Source of the DNA: Alcanivorax borkumensis SK2
GTDB taxonomy: Bacteria; Pseudomonadota; Gammaproteobacteria; Pseudomonadales; Alcanivoracaceae
Direction of reading: 5' to 3'
DNA length: 64,000 bases
Assembly (NCBI RefSeq): GCF_000009365.1
Contig: NC_008260.1
Coordinates: 1,957,501 to 2,021,500, forward strand
This document shows positions 17,865-27,115 of this stretch, one piece after another. The translations under genes were made by a program, and so were the position numbers. Each line of letters begins with the position of its first letter. Position 1 is the first letter of the stretch. The notes under the pieces were generated by a model. The model ran no database searches, had not been told where the DNA came from, and saw nothing but the letters and a program-made list of their open reading frames with translations.

Positions 17865-19310
17865 ATGTTTAAGAGAAAAGCGTTGCTTACCTCGCTGTTG
17901 GCCACTTCCGTGCTCGTCGGCTGCGGTGGCGATAATGACAGTGACGATGAAACAGGCAGTGTAAAAACTGCAGCGGTCTTGGAAAGCTATCCGGCGGCAG
18001 GGGTATTCTTATCCTATGATGTGCTGCGCAGCGACCTGATCGATGCCAAAACCCAACAAACATTTGAAGTACGTAACGGGGGTTTCGGCTCCGCAATGAC
18101 AGCCCATCCCAGCAAGCCCACCCACTTCTACGCCCTTACCGACCGAGGTCCCAACGCCGTTTTCACCGGCGACTACGGCAAGGGAAAGAAGTTTCCAAGC
18201 CCGGACTACACCCCGCGTATTGGTTTATTCGAGGTTATGCAGAACGGCCAGATAAACCACGTCAGCACCCTTTTGCTCAAAGACCGCGACGGGAATAACA
18301 TCAGCGGCCTGCCCAATAGCGCCGCCCTGGGCGGCACTGGTGAGACCCCCTACGACGATAACGGCGATCCCATCGTGATCGACAACACCAAGCCCTACAA
18401 CGAGACCACCAACCCATTCAAACTGGATAATTACGGGCTCGATGGCGAGGGTCTCGTCGCGCTAAGCGATGGAACCTTCTGGGTAAGCGACGAGTATGGA
18501 CCGCACATTGTCCACTACAATGCCAACGGCGTAGAGATCGACCGTATCAACGCCTTTGCCGACGACACACGCACCAGCATCAACCTGCCAGCGGAGTTCG
18601 CTAACCGCCGCGCCAACCGCGGGATGGAAGGATTGGCGATCACTCCGGACGAAAAGACCCTCGTCGGCATTATGCAATCGACTCTGTACAACCCGGACAG
18701 TAGCGTCAAAGATCTAAACATCACCCGTATCGTCACGGTTAACCTGGAGACAAAAGAGGTAGGGCAGTACCTGTACAAACAAGAAAAAACTCAAAATTCC
18801 AACTCAGAAATTGTCGCCCTAAGCGACACCGAATTTCTGGTCATCGAGCGTGACGGCAGCTTCCTTTATGGTGGCCCCGAGGGTGCAAGTGCTGTCACCC
18901 CCAGCGCCCAGAAGCATGTCTACCGCATCGACCTGTCCAACGCCACCAACCTTGAGAAGGTAGCCGCCACCACAGACATAGCACAGGACGACCAGCTAGG
19001 CCTGACCATCGACAGCAAGACCCTGGAGCAGGTGGTTCTTGCAGACGGCGACTGGAGTACGTTGACCAGCGCAGGCATTGTAGCGGCGGAAAAGAGCCTG
19101 GTCGTCGATATGGTCGCTGCAGTGAATTTTCCCCACGACAAGATGGAAGGTCTGTGGGTCATTGACGACAACCACCTTGGTGTTCTGAATGATGACGATT
19201 TTGCCACTTGGTCCACTGACGGTGAGTTAGAGCAGAAAATGCTCGACACCAACACCATCGACGGAAACCGGCTGTACATCATTGGTGGATTAGATCTGAC
19301 CAGTAATTAA
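17865..19310 (+). CDS. Phytase/esterase-like beta-propeller lipoprotein
   Basis: A 481-residue lipoprotein with lipobox LVGCGG after a short signal (start ATG 17865, AAGGA upstream). The body matches the 'esterase-like activity of phytase' domain: FYALTDRGPNAVF, LDGEGLVALSDGTFWVSDEYGP, NRGMEGLAITPDE and a C-terminal KMEGLWVIDDNHLGVLNDDDF. Such proteins are beta-propellers rich in Asp, thought to bind calcium and hydrolyse phosphate or carboxylate esters. It sits on the cell surface or in the periplasm. With the preceding CYTH-like gene it may form a pair acting on phosphate compounds; this is inference. Confidence 0.82.
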   Translation: MFKRKALLTSLLATSVLVGCGGDNDSDDETGSVKTAAVLESYPAAGVFLSYDVLRSDLIDAKTQQTFEVRNGGFGSAMTAHPSKPTHFYALTDRGPNAVFTGDYGKGKKFPSPDYTPRIGLFEVMQNGQINHVSTLLLKDRDGNNISGLPNSAALGGTGETPYDDNGDPIVIDNTKPYNETTNPFKLDNYGLDGEGLVALSDGTFWVSDEYGPHIVHYNANGVEIDRINAFADDTRTSINLPAEFANRRANRGMEGLAITPDEKTLVGIMQSTLYNPDSSVKDLNITRIVTVNLETKEVGQYLYKQEKTQNSNSEIVALSDTEFLVIERDGSFLYGGPEGASAVTPSAQKHVYRIDLSNATNLEKVAATTDIAQDDQLGLTIDSKTLEQVVLADGDWSTLTSAGIVAAEKSLVVDMVAAVNFPHDKMEGLWVIDDNHLGVLNDDDFATWSTDGELEQKMLDTNTIDGNRLYIIGGLDLTSN

Positions 19311-19708
19311 GCCGGTATAAAGAGGCGGCGGGGACATCTGGCTTGATCTTGCGGTCTCGATATTCCTTGCGCCACTACACCACCTCGAAAGCATTATCTG
19401 GAGGATATCCCGGCTCGGCCGCAATGCGCTGAACCTGAATGTCTTCCTGATAACTAAGCTCAACAGCCTTTACTTGCAAGTCTGTAGAATATTGTCAGGC
19501 CTTTCTCGGATAGTGTATCGGAGCGCTAGCCACCTCCTCAGGTTAAGAGAAGGTGTCCACTAAAGCGGCTGAACGACAAATGTCTTACACGGGGTTGAAA
19601 GGAAGGTTCTGTTGAAAACGGGCTAGGCTCGTTGCTTCACGGGCGGGCCATCACGGGCGGGCCTCCTGTGATGTACAATCCCCTGCACATTTTCTTGAGC
19701 CACTGATC
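19311..19708. other. 398-base gap with a 14-bp tandem duplication
   Basis: No gene is supported. TCACGGGCGGGCC(A/T) occurs twice head-to-tail at 19637-19650 and 19651-19664, 45 bases before the trmY-like gene. The rest looks like degenerated sequence; I suspected a mobile-element remnant but found no coding frame or paired ends. Confidence 0.5.
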
Positions 19709-20311
19709 ATGCGTACCTTCGTTCTCCGCGCCCGTGCCGCTTCTACCCACAGCCAAACCTTGCTCGCCAATGTGGGGGGCGATGCCCATAGCGAGATTCT
19801 GGCGCATACTTTAATGAATGCGATCTTTGTGGCTCAGTCCCATCGTGATGACGTGGTGGTGCATTTGGTGCTGGAAAGCACCCAGGACTATTCACGCACC
19901 ATCACCTTTGTGGCGGCGGAGATGCGAGATATTGGAGGCTTCCATGAGCAGGCATTGCTGGCCAAGGTGGTACGAGCTCTGGACGCCTCTGCCGGCATGG
20001 GCAAGGAGCAGATGAAGGCCGTGGAAAGCGGCATTACCGTGCGCACACAGAGTTTTGAGAAGGTAGTGAAGGAACTGGCCGAGGATGGGCATCAGTTATA
20101 CATGATGGACCCGAAAGGCGAGAACATTCGCGAACTAGACTTTGCGCAGAAACCCTGTTTTTTGCTCACTGACCATATTCCCATGCCCAAGAAGAGCTTT
20201 AATAGTTTAAAGCGGCTGGGCACGGAGAAAATCAGTTTGGGGCCAACCATGTTGTTTGCGTCGCAGTGCGTGGTGCTCATTAATAATGAACTGGACTTGG
20301 CGGGGTTCTGA
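19709..20311 (+). CDS. TrmY-family tRNA pseudouridine-54 N1-methyltransferase homologue
   Basis: A 200-residue SPOUT-like protein matching the TrmY (formerly DUF358/UPF0217) family over its whole length: opening FVLRARAASTHSQ, then DVVVHLVLES, LYMMDPKGENIRELDF, FLLTDHIPMP and the knot/SAM region RLGTEKISLGPTMLFASQCV. In archaea TrmY methylates N1 of pseudouridine-54 in tRNA. Bacterial tRNAs normally carry ribothymidine at position 54, so the substrate of the sparse bacterial homologues (I recall one from Vibrio cholerae) is not obvious. It is a single gene with no partner in the window. Confidence 0.82.
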   Translation: MRTFVLRARAASTHSQTLLANVGGDAHSEILAHTLMNAIFVAQSHRDDVVVHLVLESTQDYSRTITFVAAEMRDIGGFHEQALLAKVVRALDASAGMGKEQMKAVESGITVRTQSFEKVVKELAEDGHQLYMMDPKGENIRELDFAQKPCFLLTDHIPMPKKSFNSLKRLGTEKISLGPTMLFASQCVVLINNELDLAGF

Positions 20312-20402
20312 GAAATCTTCACAGCCTACTGTAATAGCCCCCTCGAGGTGCGCACCGTGTAAAGAAAAGCTTTTTATCTTGGCGGGCAGTTATCTTGGTA
20401 GG

Positions 20403-20447
20403 CAGAGAGCAGCCCCTTTTTTCTTCGCTTAATGGGGCTCGTCTCTG
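20403..20447. terminator. Hairpin between convergent genes, probable terminator
   Basis: Arms of 14 bases (20403-20416 and 20434-20447) pair with a two-base mismatch in the middle; the loop starts with six T residues. It lies between the trmY-like gene and the SMI1-like gene, which converge. Confidence 0.4.
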
Positions 20448-20486
20448 GAAGGAAATACCTACCGGGCGCGTTTTGATGGCGCGAGC

Positions 20487-20894
20487 TTAACTTTCCAGCC
20501 AGACCTCTCTGGCCCATTGCCAAATGCTACCCCATACCTCGTCTTCGTTGATCCCCTGCTCGGGCTGCCACAGCACCACTTCACCTTCCTGTGACATGGC
20601 ATAGATGCCATTGGGAGTCTCACAGACGGGAATCAAGTAGCGCGGCAAGCCCTGATTCCAACTATTAGCGGCCATTTCCGGGAGGAAGTTGTGGGCGTAA
20701 TCGTCCATCACTGTGGCAGGTTCCAGGCTGCCACACACGATATCACTGGCACTAAGCAGGAACGCTTTGTAGTCCGCCGGCAATGAAATCAACAGCTGTT
20801 CTTCAATCTCTACCAGCCGGTCTTCGTCTGGTAGCTCCAAGGCGATTAGGCCGCCGTCATGGCGTTCGCGCAGCATGTCTACGATGTCATCCAT
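20487..20894 (-). CDS. SMI1/KNR4 (SUKH) family protein
   Basis: A 135-residue protein with the SUKH-domain pattern: an N-terminal helix followed by IEEQLLISLPADYKAFLLSASD, then a YLIPVCETPNGIYAMSQEGEVVLW strand pair and a C-terminal helix rich in Trp. SUKH proteins often act as immunity proteins against contact-dependent or polymorphic toxins, but many occur alone with unknown roles. No toxin gene is nearby, so immunity is only a possibility. Confidence 0.75.
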   Translation of the reverse strand: MDDIVDMLRERHDGGLIALELPDEDRLVEIEEQLLISLPADYKAFLLSASDIVCGSLEPATVMDDYAHNFLPEMAANSWNQGLPRYLIPVCETPNGIYAMSQEGEVVLWQPEQGINEDEVWGSIWQWAREVWLES

Positions 20895-20981
20895 ATCAAA
20901 CCCTTGCTAACCACAGAGGGTACAGAGCGCACTTAGAACGTTTTCTTTGTGCGCTCCCTATGCCCTTTGGGTGAAATTGTT

Positions 20982-22100
20982 TTACCCCCGGCGAAACGGG
21001 AACAGGAACTGTTTGACCACCCCTTCAGGTACTTGAGTGCTGGCACGGGTACCGTACTCACCGGCGAGCCGATCCGGCATGATCAGGGTGCCGAACAGTT
21101 TATCGTAGATGGGCAGGAAGGCGGCGTAGTTTTTGTCCACCGCTTCGTCTTCTGAAGAATGATGCCAATGATGAAATTCCGGGGTGGCTATCAGCCAGCG
21201 CACGCCCGGGAAACGGAAGCGCACATTGGCATGAATAAAGATGGCGTGGAACGACACAAACACCAAGTAGGCATACACGGCCGAGGGCGAAAAACCGAGA
21301 ATAAAAATTGGCAGGTAGCCCACAAAACGATTAGCGAGAATTTCCACTACATGCAAACGCGAGGATGCCAGCCAGTCCATCTGGGTAGTGGAATGATGCA
21401 CCGCATGGAACTTCCATAACCAGGACACCTCGTGGAAGGCACGGTGAATCCAGTAGCTGCCCAAATCGATTACGATCAGGATTTCGATGAACTGTAACCA
21501 CAAGGGCTGGCTCGCAATGGTCTGCTGAAAACCGATATTCACCTTGTCATGCAGAAATACCTGAATCGGGATAACGGTAAAGAAGCTGATCAACTGCAAC
21601 CCCACATGGCTAAACAGGAAATACTTCATGTCGGTGACCCAGCCACCGCGCAAGGTTTTCTGCTCCTGGTTTTTCGGGTAGGCGCGTTCCAGCGGAATAA
21701 ACACCAGCCCCAGTACCAGCAGGGTCAAGATAAAATAATCCAGCCCGGCATACAGGCTGCGGCCATCCACCGGCGGCATATCCAGCCGCCCGGAGCCGAT
21801 CAATGCAGCCATGCAGGCCAGCACCATACCGATGATGCCGTAACGCCGTTCCTGATGCCGGAAAACGCTGAAAAAACCGCAAGTAAAACCAATCCCGATG
21901 CCAATAAACAGGGCAATGCGCAGCACATCGGCATTATAGAAAGCCCGAAACTCCGGGGTAGTGAACAGTTCCGGATAAAGAAAACAGAAGCTGCCTAACA
22001 ACGCCAGCGACCCTAGGCCGATGGAAATCGTCGCTGTGATTTTGCCCTGCCCCGGCGTCAGGTCCACTTCTTCGTAGCGTTCACGCAGAAATTCCGACAT
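20982..22100 (-). CDS. Sterol desaturase / fatty acid hydroxylase family membrane protein
   Basis: A 372-residue integral membrane di-iron enzyme. It has several transmembrane segments and the clustered histidines of the family: HRAFHE, FHAVHHS and EFHHWHH (about residues 220-320). Members hydroxylate or desaturate lipids using O2; bacterial ones act on fatty acids, sphingolipids or carotenoids. The start at 22100 is chosen because a GGGGA sequence directly precedes it and the longer frame has a charged, atypical N-terminus. The lipid substrate is unknown; in a hydrocarbon degrader a membrane-lipid modification role is plausible. Confidence 0.85.
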   Translation of the reverse strand: MSEFLRERYEEVDLTPGQGKITATISIGLGSLALLGSFCFLYPELFTTPEFRAFYNADVLRIALFIGIGIGFTCGFFSVFRHQERRYGIIGMVLACMAALIGSGRLDMPPVDGRSLYAGLDYFILTLLVLGLVFIPLERAYPKNQEQKTLRGGWVTDMKYFLFSHVGLQLISFFTVIPIQVFLHDKVNIGFQQTIASQPLWLQFIEILIVIDLGSYWIHRAFHEVSWLWKFHAVHHSTTQMDWLASSRLHVVEILANRFVGYLPIFILGFSPSAVYAYLVFVSFHAIFIHANVRFRFPGVRWLIATPEFHHWHHSSEDEAVDKNYAAFLPIYDKLFGTLIMPDRLAGEYGTRASTQVPEGVVKQFLFPFRRG

Positions 22101-22242
22101 TCCCCTTCCCTTTTTTGGTCTTTCTTGCTCAGTGGCACGCCATAGCCACCTGCTATTTTTCACCCCGCCATACTGCCCAGGCCAAGGCCCAACGACCAGT
22201 ACACGCCCGTAACAAGCTGCTACACTGTGCGTTCAATAAGGC

Positions 22243-22396
22243 GCTGCAAGCGACCAGCCTCAAGCGACAAAGCACACAAATATGTCGTGCCTTCATCATC
22301 GCCCCGTTCTGCGCACCCTATCCGTGCGCGCAGACAAACGCAGAATGATATAGATGCGTGATCGCGGCCTATGATTTGTGGCTGGTCGCTTGCAGC
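22243..22396. repeat. 17-bp perfect inverted repeat with 120-base spacer
   Basis: GCTGCAAGCGACCAGCC at 22243-22259 is exactly complementary to 22380-22396. The pair brackets most of the gap between the divergent desaturase-family gene and uup. The sequence inside has no gene. GCTGCAAGC-like words also appear near 545 and 61317, so this may be a dispersed family of short intergenic repeats. Confidence 0.7.
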
Positions 22397-22435
22397 TTGG
22401 CCCCATAATACTCACATATTTGACCAACCGACTGT

Positions 22436-24313
22436 ATGCCTTTACTCACGCTTCGCGACATTCAACTCAGTTACGGACAACAACCGCTGCTGGACCACGT
22501 TAACCTATCCATCGACACAGGGGAGCGACTGTGTTTAATCGGCCGAAACGGTGCCGGCAAGTCCACCCTGATGAAGGTCATCGCCGAGGAAATCCAGGCC
22601 GATGACGGCCAGATCGAGAAGACTCAGGGGCTAAGTGTGGCTCGTTTGGAACAGGAAGTGCCAGACGACCAAGAACACAGTGTGCATTTTATGGTGGCCG
22701 AAGGGCTGGGTGAACAAGGCGCCCTGCTTAGCGAGCACGCAGAACTGGTGCACCATCTGGGCGACGGAGACGACAAGGTACTGGCCCGTTTTGAAGAGCT
22801 GAGCAGCGAAATTGAGGCCCGTGGTGCCTGGCAGCTATCCCAACGAGTGGATACGGTGCTATCCAAGCTCAACCTGGACGGCGACATGTCTTTCGCTGGC
22901 CTCTCTGGTGGTATGAAGCGGCGTGTACTGCTCGCCCGTGCACTGGTGCAAGACCCGGACATCCTGCTTCTGGACGAACCCACTAACCATCTGGATATGG
23001 AATCCATCCAGTGGCTTGAAGAGTTTCTGAAAAACGTCGGCACCACTCTGGTCTTTATTTCACACGACCGGGCCTTCATTCGCTCCCTGGCCACTCGTAT
23101 TATCGAGCTGGATCGGGGCAAGCTGACCAGCTGGCCCGGCAGTTACGAAAAGTACCTAAGCGGCAAGCAGGCAGCACTGGATGCGGAAGAAAGGGCCAAC
23201 GCCGAGTTTGATAAAAAACTTAGCCAGGAAGAGAAATGGATTCGCCAGGGTATCAAGGCACGCCGCACCCGTAATGAAGGCCGGGTACGGGCCCTGAAAG
23301 CTATGCGCGATGAATTTTCCCAGCGTCGCAGCCGCACGGGCACCGCCAGCCTGACCATCCAAAGCAGCGATAACTCCGGCAAGATTGTGGTGGAGGCCGA
23401 TAGCATCAGCTATGCCGTGGGCGGCAAACAAATTGTGCGGGATTTTTCCGTGGCCTTGATGCGCGGCGACCGGGTGGGAATTCTCGGCCCCAACGGCTGT
23501 GGCAAGTCCACCCTGATTCGCCTGCTACTGGACAAGCTGACCCCGGACAGTGGCACCGTTAAACAGGGCACCCAGTTACAGGTGGCCTATTTCGATCAGC
23601 TACGCGATACCTTGGACGAAGAAAAAAGCGTTATCGACAACGTGGCGGAAGGCTCCGATGTCATTAACCTGAATGGCCAAAGCAAACATGTAATCGGCTA
23701 TTTACAAGATTTTCTATTCGACCCCGCTCGGGTCCGCCAACCAGTGAAATCGCTCTCAGGCGGCGAACGCAACCGCCTTTTACTGGCCAAACTATTCACC
23801 AAGCCATTCAATCTTTTGGTGCTCGATGAGCCCACCAACGATCTGGATGCAGAAACTCTGGAACTCCTAGAAGAACAGCTGATCAATTACCAAGGCACTC
23901 TGCTGCTCGTCAGCCACGACCGAGAGTTCATCGACAATGTGGTGACCTCCACTCTGGTTTTCGAACACGGTGGGTTGAACAACTATGTGGGCGGTTATCA
24001 GGATTGGTTACGGCAGCGCCCGGAACCCAAACGGGAAAAAGCCGTCAAAGCTGCCAAGCAGGTGATGGCGGACAAACCTGCTGCGCCGCGCAAAAAACGG
24101 TCATACAAGGATCAACGGGAGCTGGAAGAATTACCCGCTCGTATTGAACAATTGGAAACAGACTTAGATGCGGTACAAACCCGCATGTCTGACCCAGATT
24201 TTTACAAGGGTGACGCGGCGCAAATCAGCGCTGCACAAACGCAACAAAGCGAGCTGGAACAGCAGCTGGCAGAAGCTTTTGCCCGCTGGGATGAACTGGA
24301 CCAGTTCGGCTAG
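22436..24313 (+). CDS. uup: ABC-F ATPase Uup
   Basis: A 625-residue soluble ABC-F protein with two ATPase domains and no membrane part. Walker A motifs are GRNGAGKST and GPNGCGKST; signatures are LSGGMKRR and LSGGERNR; Walker B segments end in LLLDEPTNHLD and LVLDEPTNDLD. The C-terminal coiled-coil extension (about 520-620, rich in Glu/Gln/Lys) is typical of Uup, which binds branched DNA intermediates and ribosomes and affects precise transposon excision. The start is ATG 22436, preceded by the inverted-repeat gap. Confidence 0.92.
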   Translation: MPLLTLRDIQLSYGQQPLLDHVNLSIDTGERLCLIGRNGAGKSTLMKVIAEEIQADDGQIEKTQGLSVARLEQEVPDDQEHSVHFMVAEGLGEQGALLSEHAELVHHLGDGDDKVLARFEELSSEIEARGAWQLSQRVDTVLSKLNLDGDMSFAGLSGGMKRRVLLARALVQDPDILLLDEPTNHLDMESIQWLEEFLKNVGTTLVFISHDRAFIRSLATRIIELDRGKLTSWPGSYEKYLSGKQAALDAEERANAEFDKKLSQEEKWIRQGIKARRTRNEGRVRALKAMRDEFSQRRSRTGTASLTIQSSDNSGKIVVEADSISYAVGGKQIVRDFSVALMRGDRVGILGPNGCGKSTLIRLLLDKLTPDSGTVKQGTQLQVAYFDQLRDTLDEEKSVIDNVAEGSDVINLNGQSKHVIGYLQDFLFDPARVRQPVKSLSGGERNRLLLAKLFTKPFNLLVLDEPTNDLDAETLELLEEQLINYQGTLLLVSHDREFIDNVVTSTLVFEHGGLNNYVGGYQDWLRQRPEPKREKAVKAAKQVMADKPAAPRKKRSYKDQRELEELPARIEQLETDLDAVQTRMSDPDFYKGDAAQISAAQTQQSELEQQLAEAFARWDELDQFG

Positions 24314-24369
24314 CACTGACGCAGCGCAGCGGCCCCCTAAACACGGACAACAATATGCAAGGAGCCATT

Positions 24370-25731
24370 GTGCACAAACCTCTGTCATGGATAACGCTGG
24401 GCACCCTGTCATTACTCGCCACTCTGGCCCAACCCGTTTGGGCCACCGAGGTGGAAGATGAAGAGAGAGCACTAGAACGACAGCAAGAAACCGATGCGGA
24501 CGCGCCGAATAAACCCCCTCATCGAATAGAGAGCTCAAACACCGATCACTCGGATACCAACGAGGCAACAGGCGAAGCTGAACCTGCGGGGCCAGACCCG
24601 CTACCTCTGCTTGGCCAGAGAGTACAGCCCGGTACCTTCGCAACCCTACACTGGACGCCGGATCAGTCGTTCGCCTCCATTGCCACTCCAGTCCCAGTAC
24701 TCGTCGCCCATGGCTTAAAACCTGGTCCAAAGCTGTGCCTCACCGCCGCTATTCACGGTGACGAATTAAACGGCATAGAAATGGTTCGGCGGCTCATGTA
24801 CGAACTGGAGCCTAACGAACTGGCCGGTACTGTGATCGGCGTTCCCATTGTTAACCTAGACGGTTTTCGCAGCGGCAGCCGCTACCTAAGCGACCGCCGC
24901 GACCTCAACCGCTACTTCCCCGGCAATAAGGATGGCAGCGCAGCCAGCCGTGTCGCCCACTCGTTGTTTGGAAATATCGTCAGCCACTGCGATTACTTGG
25001 TAGACCTGCATACAGGCTCCCAGAAGCGGATTAACCAACCCCAACTACGTGCCGATTTAGACAATCAGGACGTAGTTGCTTTCGCGAAACACTTTGGCGG
25101 CATGACCGTACTGCACAGCCCCGGGGTGACCGGCATGCTCCGTGATGCGGCGGTAAAAGAAGGTATTGTCGCTGTAACCATGGAAGCCGGCGGCCCAAAC
25201 CGGTTAGAAACCCAGGCGGTAAGCTATGGTGTGCAGGCCATAGAAACCCTGCTGGAAAACCTGGAAATGCGCAAAGCCAGCCGTTTTTGGAGCGCACCAC
25301 AACCGGTATTTTTCGAATCAGAATGGATCCGCGCAAGCCAAGGTGGAATTCTGTTGTCTGAGGTGGAACTGAACGACAAAGTGAAAAAAGGGCAGATACT
25401 GGGCACCGTAACCGACCCGATCAGCAATACTGGCAGTGCCATTATCGCCCCCTATAACGGGCGAGTGCTGGGCATGGCGGTGAACCAAGTGGTTCACGCC
25501 GGGTTCGCCGCGTTTAGAATCGGTGAAGTGAAGAGCACCGAGGAAGTCGAAGCCCAGGCTGAAAAAGCCAGCAAGAAAAAAGAACAAAAGGAAAACAACG
25601 GAGATAAATCAGAACTTGAAAGTGAACTTGTGCCACCCAAGGCGCCACAGCCTGAGCGTGACGTGGATCGTGCTGAAGATATCAGCTCCCTCGATCATCA
25701 AAACGATGGGGGCAACGAACCGCACCCCTGA
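24370..25731 (+). CDS. Exported succinylglutamate desuccinylase/aspartoacylase-family protein
   Basis: A 453-residue zinc-carboxypeptidase-like (M14-type) protein with a signal peptide ending in VWA. The zinc site is visible as AIHGDELNGIE (His and Glu) and DYLVDLHTGS (His); a second conserved block is EAGGPNRLE. A C-terminal beta domain (about 300-390) is followed by a disordered, highly charged tail of about 65 residues rich in Glu, Lys and Pro. The GTG start at 24370 is chosen because AAGGAG at 24359-24364 lies five bases before it; ATG 24355 overlaps that site. Family enzymes cleave N-acyl amino acids in the cytoplasm; this one is exported, so its substrate is unknown. Confidence 0.82.
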   Translation: MHKPLSWITLGTLSLLATLAQPVWATEVEDEERALERQQETDADAPNKPPHRIESSNTDHSDTNEATGEAEPAGPDPLPLLGQRVQPGTFATLHWTPDQSFASIATPVPVLVAHGLKPGPKLCLTAAIHGDELNGIEMVRRLMYELEPNELAGTVIGVPIVNLDGFRSGSRYLSDRRDLNRYFPGNKDGSAASRVAHSLFGNIVSHCDYLVDLHTGSQKRINQPQLRADLDNQDVVAFAKHFGGMTVLHSPGVTGMLRDAAVKEGIVAVTMEAGGPNRLETQAVSYGVQAIETLLENLEMRKASRFWSAPQPVFFESEWIRASQGGILLSEVELNDKVKKGQILGTVTDPISNTGSAIIAPYNGRVLGMAVNQVVHAGFAAFRIGEVKSTEEVEAQAEKASKKKEQKENNGDKSELESELVPPKAPQPERDVDRAEDISSLDHQNDGGNEPHP

Positions 25732-25743
25732 TGAACCTGCTCA

Positions 25744-25776
25744 GCCGCAGCCTGGAACCTAGCCCCTGGCTGCGGC
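25744..25776. terminator. Hairpin between convergent genes, probable terminator
   Basis: GCCGCAGCC at 25744-25752 pairs perfectly with GGCTGCGGC at 25768-25776. It lies 12 bases behind the desuccinylase-like gene and 28 bases before the end of the convergent ComEA-like gene. There is no strong T-run on either side. Confidence 0.4.
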
Positions 25777-25804
25777 AACTCGGCCCGGTTGTTTGCTCCA
25801 AGTG

Positions 25805-26128
25805 TTATTTCACCACAATTTGATCGCGCATTTTTTCCAGTGTTTTCTCGCCAATACCTTTAATCGCCAACAACTGATCCGGGCTAGTAAAGCCACCCTG
25901 TGCGTTACGGAAATCAATGATCGCTTGGGCCGTTTTCGGGCCGACCCCGTTGAGTTTTTCCAGTTCGGTAATGTCCGCAGTATTCAGGTTGATGGTGTGA
26001 CTTTTCGCTTTGGAGGCGGTGGCAGTTTTGGCAGCATCCGTGCCGGAAGCAGCCTGCAGATCGGCAGCCCAAGCGGGCATCACCAACGCCATCAGCAGAG
26101 GGAGAATAGCAATGTAATATTTTTTCAT
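25805..26128 (-). CDS. ComEA-like helix-hairpin-helix protein
   Basis: A 107-residue exported protein: signal peptide 1-21 (MPAWA/A), a short Ala/Lys/Thr linker, then the ComEA domain with two helix-hairpin-helix units, INLNTADITELEKLNGVGPKT and LLAIKGIGEKTLEKM. ComEA binds double-stranded DNA in the periplasm during natural transformation. Many gammaproteobacteria carry this short form without clear competence function. AGGAG precedes ATG 26128; the longer frame upstream has no signal peptide at its start. Confidence 0.88.
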   Translation of the reverse strand: MKKYYIAILPLLMALVMPAWAADLQAASGTDAAKTATASKAKSHTINLNTADITELEKLNGVGPKTAQAIIDFRNAQGGFTSPDQLLAIKGIGEKTLEKMRDQIVVK

Positions 26129-26225
26129 GTGGAATCTCCTTAATTTTATTCTGAATGGAGATCTCACCTTAAAGAGGCAGAAATACCGCTGTTATCCGTC
26201 AACGGCAAATAGTGCTGTAAGCCAG

Positions 26226-26921
26226 TTATGCCAAGCTGCGTAGTATAGTGTCGACTACGTCCGTAGGCGTTTCCGACTGAGTAATAGGCCGACCGATCAC
26301 CATATAATCCACACCCGCATCACGAGCCTGTACCGGCGTAAGTACCCGGCGCTGATCCCCCGCCGCCGTTCCTTGCGGTCTAATACCCGGGGTTACCAGT
26401 TCAAAGGCGGCGCCACAGGCTTGCTTTAACAGCCCCGCCTCTTGGGCTGAACAAACCACACCATCCATTCCCGACGCTTTCGCCAATTCTGCCAGCCGCT
26501 GCACCTGTACTTTGGGCACATCGACAACGCCCACCTGCTGCAGGTCGCTATCATCCATACTAGTGAGTACCGTCACCGCAATCAGATGTGGGCGCTGGGC
26601 ATGGTTGGCAATGGCATTAGCTGCACCTTCCATCATCCGCTGGCCGCCACTGGCGTGCACGTTCACCATCCACACCCCCATGTCTGCGGCTGCCGCCACA
26701 GCCCCTGCCACGGTGTTGGGAATGTCGTGGAATTTCAGATCCAGAAACACCTCGAACCCTAGCTTGTGCAAGGAGTCGACCACCGCCGGGCCACTGCGAG
26801 TGAAGATTTCCTTGCCCACTTTTACCCGCACCTTGGCCGGATCCAGCTGTTGCGCCATCGCCAGAGCCTGAGCGGCATCCGGATAATCCAAAGCAACAAT
26901 AACGGGGCTGGAAATCGTCAT
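26226..26921 (-). CDS. pyrF: Orotidine 5'-phosphate decarboxylase
   Basis: PyrF converts OMP to UMP, the last step of de novo pyrimidine synthesis. The 231 residues are standard for the bacterial enzyme. The opening [12 protein letters not shown] and the catalytic Lys/Asp network in [12 protein letters not shown] (about 59-70) are present, as is the C-terminal phosphate-binding region ITPGIRP-like (TPGIRPQG) and VIGRPITQ. It follows lapB on the same strand after a 194-base gap with no gene, as in Pseudomonas. Confidence 0.95.
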   Translation of the reverse strand: MTISSPVIVALDYPDAAQALAMAQQLDPAKVRVKVGKEIFTRSGPAVVDSLHKLGFEVFLDLKFHDIPNTVAGAVAAAADMGVWMVNVHASGGQRMMEGAANAIANHAQRPHLIAVTVLTSMDDSDLQQVGVVDVPKVQVQRLAELAKASGMDGVVCSAQEAGLLKQACGAAFELVTPGIRPQGTAAGDQRRVLTPVQARDAGVDYMVIGRPITQSETPTDVVDTILRSLA

Positions 26922-27115
26922 AGGGGAATCCTCAGGTGTGGGAGCGCGGGTATGTTAGGCGTTGCGAGACAGTGGTTCAAGAATTCGGGGCAGCACGGCG
27001 CAACGCGAAAAAATATATCGAAACCGAATTGTCTGTTGGTCGCGCAATTAGGGCACAAAGTATTCACGGCCAAAAGCTTTAAGCCGAGCGACACTCTGTT
27101 TCGCATTGTAGCGGG

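Noticed and set aside
19311..19636. Possible insertion-sequence remnant
   Set aside because: No transposase frame, terminal repeats or target duplication could be found; only a short tandem duplication is certain.
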